A stretch of DNA of 64,000 nt from Liolophura sinensis (Eukaryota; Mollusca; Polyplacophora; Chitonida; Chitonidae). The position numbers and the translations under genes were made by a program. Shown here piece after piece: positions 35,164-45,600 of the stretch. The notes under the pieces were generated by a model. It searched no databases. It worked only from the letters and a program-made list of their open reading frames with translations, and was not told the DNA's origin. The stretch covers positions 32,719,608 to 32,783,607 of the forward strand of contig NC_088300.1 of NCBI RefSeq assembly GCF_032854445.1, in the 5' to 3' direction. Numbering within the stretch: position 1 is the first letter of the stretch; every line of letters starts with the position of its first letter.

Positions 35164-35417
35164 TTGGAAGGGGCCTCTGTAGACGAGGTGGCCTATGATC
35201 CAAGAGCCTCTCACAAATGCGGTGAGTTCAAGTCCAGCCCATGCCGGCGTCCTCTCCGGACATATATGGGAAGGTCTTCTGGCAACCTGCGGATGGCCTT
35301 GGGTTTCCCGTGGGCCCTGGCCGGTTTCCTCACACCATATTGCTGTCCACCGTCGTATAAGTGAAATATTCTTGAGTACGACGTAAAACACCAATCAAAT
35401 AAATAAATAAATAAATC
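35164..35417 (+). repeat. SINE family B, nearly full length
   Basis: Head GCCTCTGTAGACGAGGTGGC, body GGCAACCTGCGGATGGCCTT, tail GAGTACGACGTAAAACACCA and AAATAAATAAAT. Confidence 0.9.
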
Positions 35418-36269
35418 AGTCCGACTTGGACATAAATTGTCATTGCGTGGGAGAATGTATACTTGTAGTTTTTGTACAGAGAAAGGTGTCTTTGGAAGGA
35501 GCTTTAAACATGTTGTGTTCATATGCAGATGAAAGTCAAAGGCAGGGGGAGCACAGGGATAATGTATGCGTTCGATAAGATCCCATTGAATTTGTTTATT
35601 AGTTTATGTTTAAGAATAATTATTTTTCTTCGATGAAAGCTCAGTGGCATTATTCGTTTGTCCTCTAATTTACTTTTGAACAGGTATCATAGAGAAAAGA
35701 AGAACACTCATCAAACGCGATATTGTGATGTGCGAATAATACACGCCTGAAAACACCCCATGTCTTTGCTTAATGCACGAACAATACTCCGAGCAGATCC
35801 ATTTTTTCGGCTTTTATGACAATTTTTTTTTGCTCCTTAGATCGTATTTTCTTCAGACATAAAGAAAGAGAGCCTTGTAAAGAGGAATCCATTACTCGCA
35901 GTTCTAGCACGCAACAGTTACAAGGAATATTCAGTTCAGGACAAATCAAGTAAAGTGTGTGAGATATTTCCTCTTTAAAAATCCAGCTGGAACGAATCCA
36001 TTTATCAGCAGTATGTCTTCAGTCAAAACTGCGGTACATAAAGTACACAAACAAATGCAGGTATACTTTAGCTGTAATATTTCTGATCTATAGCAGGAAT
36101 TTCTGATCTACACGTAGCTGTAGGACATAGCTAAATTATTACCATGGATATCTTTAAGATGTTCCTGAGAAATCTTGGACGTAGTTCGAGTGAAGGTTCA
36201 TGTCGTTGTGTTTTTGAAGGGGCCTTTGCATCTTTGAATGACAAGTCATGAAATCACATGAAACCACAT

Positions 36270-36275
<6 letters not shown>

Positions 36276-36361
<86 letters not shown>
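36276..36361. repeat. (CA)n microsatellite, about 42 units
   Basis: Uninterrupted CA dinucleotides followed by an AT-rich ATACATATATAT stretch. Poly-HT and poly-CV ORFs across it are artefacts. Confidence 0.98.
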
Positions 36362-36365
<4 letters not shown>

Positions 36366-36377
36366 TATATATATATC

Positions 36378-36515
36378 TTCGAGCAACCTGCGGATGACCG
36401 TGTGTTTCCTCTGGGTTCTGTCCCTTTTTCCTCCCATCATAATGCTGGCCTCCGCATAAAGGAAATATTCTTGACTGAGAACACCAATCAAATAAATAAA
36501 TAAATAAATAAATAA
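36378..36515 (+). repeat. SINE family B fragment
   Basis: GAGCAACCTGCGGATGACCG through AATATTCTTGACTGAGAACA to AAATAAATAAAT. It directly follows the CA tract. Confidence 0.8.
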
Positions 36516-37099
36516 ATATTTATATATATGACATTGGGGTAATTATATAAATTGACGTCCAACACATTCACCACTGTATAACTGCTGGAGATAATTTTGT
36601 TCTACAAACGTAAATACTTACTGGAGCAGGCCATTTACTGACAAGGCAATCAATGCAATATCCCCGGATTCCTAACACCGAAAACATTTGATCTTTCATC
36701 AGGCCAAGTCTCTTACGTTTGCAATTGATTATTTGCAGAAGACAGCTTGTGAGGAATCAGTCGGCTAGAAGTGAGAGCCTCTCAATTAACTGATGATTTA
36801 CGTGTCTCAAGTAACGGCAAGTGTCCTTTGACAGAGAAGATGTGACTTAATTTTCCATTGGTTGGCGAGGATTAAGTGCCTTTTTTCTTACAGCCCTTGG
36901 CTAATGGGAGTCGGGCTAAAGATATATGAACATAGGAGCCTCTGGCACATGTCAAATAAGCCAGAAGAGTGTCGCAAAGCCTGTGGTAAAACCTCAATAA
37001 CTTCTACCGTGACCCAGCACCCGAGATGTAGTTATTAGGCCAGAGCAGAAAATCACAACCCATGTGCACATAATTCTGTTATTAACCTAGTAATCATCG

Positions 37100-39623
37100 T
37101 CATACTTTTAATGGTGCATACGTTTCTATAGGATGGATTGGGGTGCGCAAAGCACTCGATTGCTTGGTCTTCACCAGTTGTTTGACGCCAGCATCGGCTT
37201 CGCTGTCCTCGTCATCTCCGTCATCGCTGTCATCACTCCGAGTACCATTCCACAACAGCGGAGTGTTCATCGTTTCCCCTCGAAAGGTTTCCTTGGTGTT
37301 TTGATAGTTGAGGTCCAGAGTATAAGGTGGGCACTGTGATTTGTTACCGTTATTGCTCAGAATGCCACCCGCCAGATCTTTTCCGCGTCCCCAACTCTCC
37401 TCACGAGGGTCTTTGTGATTTCCAAGGGCCTCGCCAAATGAGGAGTCACTGATCACTGACATATCAGTCGTGCTGCTTATACTGACGTCTTGGCTTGTTT
37501 TTCGATTTGCATCGTTCAGATTTGTCCCCCTTCCTTTCTTGGGCAGAGAACACGAAAATCCGTATTCACTAACGCTTCGGACTCGAGAAGGGTGTTTACC
37601 GTCAGCGAACGACGAATCCGCAAATTTCTCTGACTTAGAACCCTGCACGTATTTCATGTCGAGGTCAACGTCGTCTGATACATGCGAGGCCTCCAGAACT
37701 GTGCTTAATTTTCTGCCCTCTTTGTTTCGCTCACTACCATGCGGTACTAAAACTGATAGTAAGTTTTTATCAGACGGCTGTGGAGAGGACTTGGGTGAAT
37801 CCTGCGTTGGTGTATGAGGGCCACTCTGGGGTGTTGTTTTGGGGGTGCTGCTGCCCAGAGAGACTCTCGACCCTCGATGACATTCGGACCACTGTGTCGT
37901 TACGGACACATCCATGGAATTCTGCTGCATATTGTGCAGCGCTATACTGTTATTTCTTGAGTGGATGATAGATCTGGATGATACTGCACCTTTATATTTG
38001 TTGGCCTGCTTGGTACAAATGCCGTATTTAGCGAGTATTATAAATAAATCTCTCCTGAATTGCTTGGTCAAAATTGCGTACAGGAATGGATTGGCACACG
38101 AATTAAGTGGATAGAAAAACACAAGCAGAACTTTGGAATTGGTAATGTCAATAAGAGGCAGTCCTGCTGATGCCGTCAGGCCAAAAAATGCAATGGGTGC
38201 CCAGCAGGCAAAGTTGGTGAAGACTAGCAAAGCCATTCGCTTGGCTATAGTGGCGTCACTACTACGCGCGGTAGAGTCACTGCCCCTCACCCTCCAGTAC
38301 ATATTAACATAAGACGCGCAGATCACAATAAACGCTAGCCCGTTAAGAATGAGGATTGTAAGGACGTAAGCGATATCCGTATTGTTGGAAATTTCCATAG
38401 GCAAACAAATGCTCACAGTTCCATAGCCACTGACGCCTGCAAGCGGAAGCGTTGCCATGGAAATTGCGTACAGCCAGCCGACGGCCATGATGGCGCAGGC
38501 TTGGCGCATTTTCAGTCGCTTGGTAAGATGGATCGCGTGACTGATGGCATACCATCTTTCCAGAGTAATCACGGAGAGAGTGTAAACCGACAGCTCGCTT
38601 GAGAAGACGGTTAAAAAACCGGCGGTTTGACACCCACCTTCATTCTGCCAAGCTATAGCATGATTAAAGTATTCCCCAAGAGTATGAATGTCAATGGAAG
38701 CCAATATAAGAAGGTAGGCTCCCATGAGAAAGTCTGCAAAAGCCAAATTGCACATAAGAAATTTAGCCACGCTGAGTTTACTGTTGTTACTCAATAGCAC
38801 TAACATGACGACGGTATTGCCTAGCAGAGCTGCCAGAAGAACGAACCAGACTATGACGCGCAGCCACTCGTACCCCATGACGTCCTCGCAAGGGTTGAAG
38901 GCGTCCGGTTCCGGAGTACACTCCACCTTGCGCACGTCTCGGAACACCTTGCCACAGTTCACCAGCGTGTGGCTGTCGTTAGGCGGAATCGTCGTACCTT
39001 CATGGTACAGTCCATCTGGGCGATTCGCAATCGGTTCTTCCTCCACTGGTTTATGGCTGTCATCCGGGTTGATCGGTACAATGTGACCAAAACCACCACG
39101 TTCGCCTCCGGTGTCCGGATAATGTCCGTCTAGAGACGGTTTAGGGGTGAGATCGGGAGGGAACAGACCGAAGTCTAAACCGGTGCCATTAGCATTAATA
39201 TCTGGCGAAAGAAAGTCTCCAAAATCAATGGGGTCTCCTTTGTCGTCGAACCCCCAAGCATTTCCCTCGTCTGACACACGTTTCTTTCTGTGGACCCCTT
39301 TCCGACGTCCCCCGCCGGAAGCGGTCAACTGCTCCTCTCCGATGGTCGTGTGCTGGTCGGTGGATGGGGACATTGTAGTAGCGCACTTTGCCCTTACCGA
39401 CTCTTGAAGTCTCTCGTGCTTCTCCCATTCGTCCGGGTTCTGGATCTCTGGGTTCTTGAATGCACAGCAATGGTGGGGGTAGGTAAGCTTGGCCACTGTT
39501 AACTTCTGGTACTTGACCACCGACGGGAAGTGCCTCAGGGACGGGGTGTTCTCCAAGAGGAGTTCCTCCAAGTCATCCAGACCAACAGTCGGCAGTGTCC
39601 TGATGCTAGTGGCTGACAGGCCC
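37100..39623 (-). CDS. Large 3' exon of the LGR: last LRR, hinge, 7TM and tail
   Basis: Acceptor CTATCCAG, 2,524 nt, stop TGA at 37100-37102. Begins GLSATSIRTLPTVGLDDLEE. Counting from the Leu at 39571: CCAF at 35-38, basic RKKR at 95-98, CEDVMGY at 228-234, seven helices from about 238 to 503, tail to 823. N-glycosylation sequons NGT and NDS lie in the hinge. The tail has a Ser/Thr/Pro-rich block (SSTPKTTPQSGPHTPTQDSP) and ends PLKV. Confidence 0.95.
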
Positions 39624-42600
39624 CTGGATAGACAGATATTGAGAAAAATTAGACAACTGTGTGATGCACAGTATCATTAAGAATCATAAGTCTAAGTATA
39701 TTATGATATTCATACATATGTTTATTTATTTATTTGGTGTTTACGTCGTGCTCAAGAATATTTCACTTCTGGGTGGGAGGAAATTCACGACCATCGGCAT
39801 GTTTCCGGCAGACTTTTCCACGTAGGACTGAACAGGAAGACAACACCAGCTAGACTTGAACTGACAGTTTTGTTAGCAACAGCCGATGTTGTTGAGCATT
39901 CCTTTAAATACCATTCTCCGCATGGGCAACATACGTGACAAACCTTGACGTCACGATAAACAATATGACGCGAAAGTTTTGATTAGTTTTTCTAACCAAA
40001 ACCATGCTAGGGAGTGTCTCAAACATATAAAAGACGCATGAATGTGGTTGTCATAAAGAACTGGAAAACTAAACAGGATATGTGTGCGTGGACATTTCTT
40101 AAGAGTTCTGAATTGTAATTTTTCCTCTTGTAGATCAGGAAATGTGAAATTATTGTACAGTAGCAAAATCAGAAGAAAGACAAATGTGTGGGATACTGGT
40201 AAACAGCTAATTATGTTCACACAATACTGTTTTCAAAATTAAAATGATGTAGAATTTGTCCCATGCAGGATAAAATAAATAATGTTTCAACTTAGGAAAT
40301 TTGTCTCTTCGGGGAAAAATGTCATGAATTTCGGAAAACAATTCTTGTGGGAGGGACAAAAAGTGCTTCAGTTGTAAATCCCTTATTTGGGACTGGAGCA
40401 TGTTGAAAAATAAATAACAGTCGCAGTTCAAAAGGAGGGGAAAACTTTGAAACTATACTTACAAAGTATTGAGTTCCTTGACGCCTACAAAGGCCTCTTC
40501 ACCTAGATCTGTCAAAGCCACGTTTCTGGTAAGATATCTGTAAAGACAGAAAGGGAAAGTTATTCCAAAAGTTTATTCGGCATCCAGTAACCCAAACGTA
40601 AACCAAAAATGAACGTTCCAACTCCATACTAACAACATATATTTCATAACACACCGATTCCCCTCTCCTCAAAAAAGATATGCATATAAAACAAGACTTG
40701 TAACATATCCGATAAAAGCTTAGGGACGCGATGCAGCTGGTTTTGGCCAGAGTCGGTGATTTTCGGACCAAAACACCCACAAAGGCACCGATTCGGAACA
40801 TATGGAGGCTGAACACTTGTAGCATGGCGATGAATGAATGAATAGTTAACCTTGCCTGAACGCCACTTCGTTGGAATGCAATGGAGGGAAAAAAACACTT
40901 TTTGCCGCTGTCGAGCAGGGATGCTTGACCTGTTGCGCATTGTCGTGATGGACTGCGACTGGCGAGTACTACTGACAGTTTTCTGACAACGCCAAACTGC
41001 GAATAACTGGCGAAAGCTCCAGACAAGTTGAACCAAAACGATCAGTCTTGACTGAAGAGTTCATTTGGTCACAATATATTTATTCATTTCAGAGGTGTCT
41101 TACGCCGTACTCAAAATTATTTCATTTATACGACGGCGGCCAGCATTATGGTGGTTGGAAATCGGGCAGAGGGGGGGTGGGGGGGTGGGGGGAGGTGGAA
41201 TCCCACGCTGACGTGCTAACCTCCTCGGCCACGGAGGCCCCCATTTGGTCATAAAGTCATGTGTAAGCTGAACTTAAGAATGTGGGTTTTGTATACATCA
41301 ACTGAAGATAATTACGTGCTTAAGCAGCAAAAATTAAAGGTATACATGTGCCCTACTAAAGCTTACGAAATAATTTTACAAAAAATGATAAGAGCTGCTC
41401 AAAGTGATACCTTAAACAATAGTGTTTTGTAAGGATTATACTTAAACCATGCAGGTGTACAAATATCATTTAACAGAGTAGCTACGACACTATTTGCCTG
41501 CAAAATACGTCAGCATAGTGCTATGATTAATCTTTTCCCAAAATAAAGCTTTGCATTCTGGGTGGTATACGAATGTCTCTTTTGACACCTAGGTTCTCTC
41601 GATTTCAGTCAAAGAACATGCATATAAAGCACAAATTCAAACTTAACTAGAACACCAATATCCAGTACTAAACTACTTAGATCTAACTTACAGCTTATTA
41701 ACAAGTGCTCCTCGAAATGCCATGTTCTCCACTTGTCTAATGATGTTATTCTCTAAAATTCTGAAACAGAAAAATATACATCTTTTGGATGTTATGGAAA
41801 GGTATTTAAAGAAATAATTCTATATAATAATAACAATATTTAAAGCCAGTAAGCATATTCACGGAAGGTAACCATGTTACCCCTCTATTTAAGCTCAAGG
41901 ACTCATCCCCATTTAAACGGTGATATCATTTCGTCTTGTAATAACTCACAGTTTGAAGGTCTTGACTCCTTGGAAAGCATCCTTCTTCACAGAGGTGATG
42001 TGATTGACACTGAGGTCACTGCCAAGGAGAACAACATGTCACGTTCATGTTCATTATAGGGTGATATAGTAAACCTTGGAATAAACTTGATTAAGACTAA
42101 ATCAGCGATTTATGCTCAAATGGAATCAGAACATTTTCACGGTTTTTTAGGATGAAAAGTGTTTTTTTCACTGTCAGCCAGCAACTTTTACCGTGCACGT
42201 GCATGCTTGGTATGAAGATAATGCAAATAATCTAAACTTTGGGCCGGTATGAGTTTTATTGATGAAAGTTTGAAATTCTTGGCGAGAGTGTTGAAGTTGT
42301 TAGCCAGTGATGAAACCCCGAGTGACGTCCCTTGCTCGGTAAAAGTATACCTCTCCTTGCTGTAGTAATAGGAAGATCTCGATTTTGACCTTCAACATAT
42401 GGCAAGATTTTTACGCCTGCTTTCCCTGATGTCGGACATGGTATTCACCAGCGCGATGTCTGGGGCTAAGTTACAGAGCTAAACGGTAATTTTGTCGCTT
42501 ATGCAAATTAACAAGGATCTGAGGCCAAATAGCAGTCCGCTTAATTCTTTTTAAACCCTAGATGCCGCTTACTCTCCGCCCCACTGCTAATTAGTGCAAC

Positions 42601-45600
42601 AGTGATAAAATGCATTTGAAAAAGGAAATCAGTGAATAAAAAGACAGTGAAATCTTGGATCTGAGTTCATACATACATTTCTTGCATGACTCCAAGGTTC
42701 TGGTAACTTGTATTGAATAAAGAGAAATCAGGAACTTCCGTAAGTCCACTTCGGCGGATGTACCTGTGATAAAAAGGTAGATACGGTAAGAAGTCCGTGG
42801 ATCCCTTGATAAGAAACCATGAAATATATGTTCTCATTCCTGATCTTGAACTGACAAACAAAATTAATACCATTCAACCATTTAGTTTCCTTAAGGGTAT
42901 TTCATGGAGGCCAATTTTTACTGCGACTGCTTGCGTTTTTAGCTAACTATACAATTATTTATTTATTTGATTAGTGTTTTACGCCGTACTCAAGAATATT
43001 TCACTTATACGACGACGGCCAGCATTATGGTTGATAGTAAACCGGGCAGAGCCCACGACCACCCGCACGTTGCGGATAGACCTTCCCACTTACGGCCAGA
43101 GGGGAAGCCAGCATGAGCTGAACTTGAACTCACAGCGACTGCATTGGTGAGAGGTTTCTGGGTAGCTAACTATATAAGTTATGTTTAAACGTCTGAGGAC
43201 TCATTTCGCACAGCGATTTTCGGCTTCTGCATTAAACTGTCCAGATTAAACTCTTAAATATAAGCATAAAATCGATATAAAAATTGCCTGATTCTTTGCT
43301 GTGGTAGTTCAATTTCGATCAAGATTGAGCACCAGTTTTTTCTTTTGTAAAGATCGTTACAGTTTTGGAGTTTAGCGCAAAATGGCTTTTAGATGGAAGC
43401 GGCCTCCAAGACAATTGTTGGCTTCAATATTCAAACTGACCTTTACAAAAGCATATTTACTATATATCATGTGTCCTTAAATGTGCCTACAGGGTGATCG
43501 TAAAATGGTGGATGTTCCTTGGGAGAAAATTAGCCACTCATGTTTTAACAGTTAGAAAAAGTGACGAAGCATACGCGACAGAAAATTTGTCTTCATGGAG
43601 CACTGGGTATAAGAATCTGTCTAATCTCGATCGGCTAGTATCTCTCCTTGTCCTGACAAATCTCCGGTTTGCTGTATCAATTTCCGGTCATCCCTACGGC
43701 TATAACTGTATGATAGAGTGGATTGCTACTCGCGTGTCCCCGTGTATCGCCACGAGCAGACAAGGGTAGAAAATCGCAAGACTGGCTAAACCGCTAGCAT
43801 TTGAGTCCAAATAAATTTAGATGGGATGGTCATCAAAAGTCGCTAAGCACCCAAACGTTTAGCTCAGGAATTGGTCGCTCTGACGGGTCGGAATACTTGG
43901 CGGTCAGACACTTCGGCTACAGCTATACCGCCCAGACACGCAGAGCTCCTCGGTGTGTTGACACAATGCTGCCACAGTCGGAACCAGTGGATGGCATGCA
44001 TAAGACGTTTTTTCTTGCCTAAGAAATGTTTCAGGCCTCTCATTTCAGGTGCATTTCTGTACATCATTTTTTGTTCTCCGGTCAGATACCACACACGGAT
44101 TTATATATAACCAAGACTCAGTATGACAGTGGCATGGTTGAAATTTTAAAACCATTATTGCATCTGGGACCACTTTCCTTGGTTTGTGAGCGCAGTTCTA
44201 CGCTTTGGGCTCAACATATCCCCAAGTTCATTATTGTTTGCTTCGTATTACATATATGCTGACGTGCCCTGATTCGATTCAGGATTTTTGCTATAAATTT
44301 TCCATTCAATATATCCCTAGAATAAAGGCGTAAAACTGAACATATTTGAGAACACTGTTTTTTTCAGCAGATATTTGGCGGAAAGTCTTATTTTTGTGGT
44401 TTATGAGGCGGGTAATGTCGTCCGATGTATATAATAAATGAACACGCTAAACAAAACAACAGCACAATTTTTAAAGCAGTAAATATTTGGGCGACAACGA
44501 AACAAAACAAAATCAAGGTAAAATGAAAACGACTTACTCTGAAATTTGTGTCCAAAAATCAAAGGCAGTGCGCAAATTCTGTACAGAGCATGAACAAGAT
44601 TTGTCTGTTAACGCATAGTATACGTCAGCATATTTGCATGACAGCTCTAAGCTTGTGTTGAGCTACAGCTGTCGATATTGGTAATTGCTTAGTGTTAGTT
44701 GGCAGTTTAGTGGATGAAATGTATCTAAACGTCCCATACACTTACAGTGTGTGGAGTGACTGGAACGAGTTTAGGACGCCATGACCAATGCTTGTCAGTT
44801 TGTCACAGCCGTAGATGGATCTGAAACAGAGAATTTATTTATTCATTTGATTGCAGTTTTAGAAGACCATTTCACTTATACGACGGCATTCAGCCTTATT
44901 CTGGGAGGAAACCAGGCAGAGCCCGGCGAAACGCACGACTTTCTTGCTGGCTTGTGTTGAACAGCGATCGCATTGGTGAGAGGCTTCTGGCTTATTGTGC
45001 TGCGCACAGAGATCTAAATAAAGCGTACCGGTTTTAAAACACAGTACAGCACTATGCATCTCGTCTTATGAAAGGTCACCAACGACCGTCCGCAGGTTAC
45101 TGGCAGAACTTCCCACTTACCATTGGTGTTTGACGAGAGAAAAGTATTGCGGCCCTTCTTCTATAATTCTCTCCTATTTGTGTTAATAGATCAAGATGAC
45201 GAAAGACGCTAATAGACGCTAAACATTGTTTAAATCGTTAAATAAACAGTTCGTCATAAGGCAGCTTTTGAAGCAGACATTCTGTATTGTCAGAGCTTAG
45301 ATATATAGATCCATTTTTCTGCCATGTTTCAAAGACTAGACACATTCTAAACTTGAGCTCTATGCTGTTCGTCATGTAGCTGTTTAATTACCGTTGGGGG
45401 TCTGAGACTGTAATTAAAAGCGATGGTCACATCACGATTTCTTCTGTGATGGATTGCCTAAAGCTGTGACAAGAATACCCGGGCTTTGTTTTCTTATTCT
45501 GGATCCCCTACTATGAAATAGCCCTCCCCCTTTACGCAAATCCTTGGAACTATTCCCTATGGCATCGGTTGCAGTCCTGAGAACAGGCGTCTGGGAAGGC

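Noticed and set aside
36154-36503. Poly-CV and poly-HT ORFs
   Set aside because: Translations of the CA microsatellite.
39147-39407. Plus-strand ORFs opposite the LGR large exon (also 37133-38114, 38724-39086)
   Set aside because: Shadows of the real minus-strand coding sequence.
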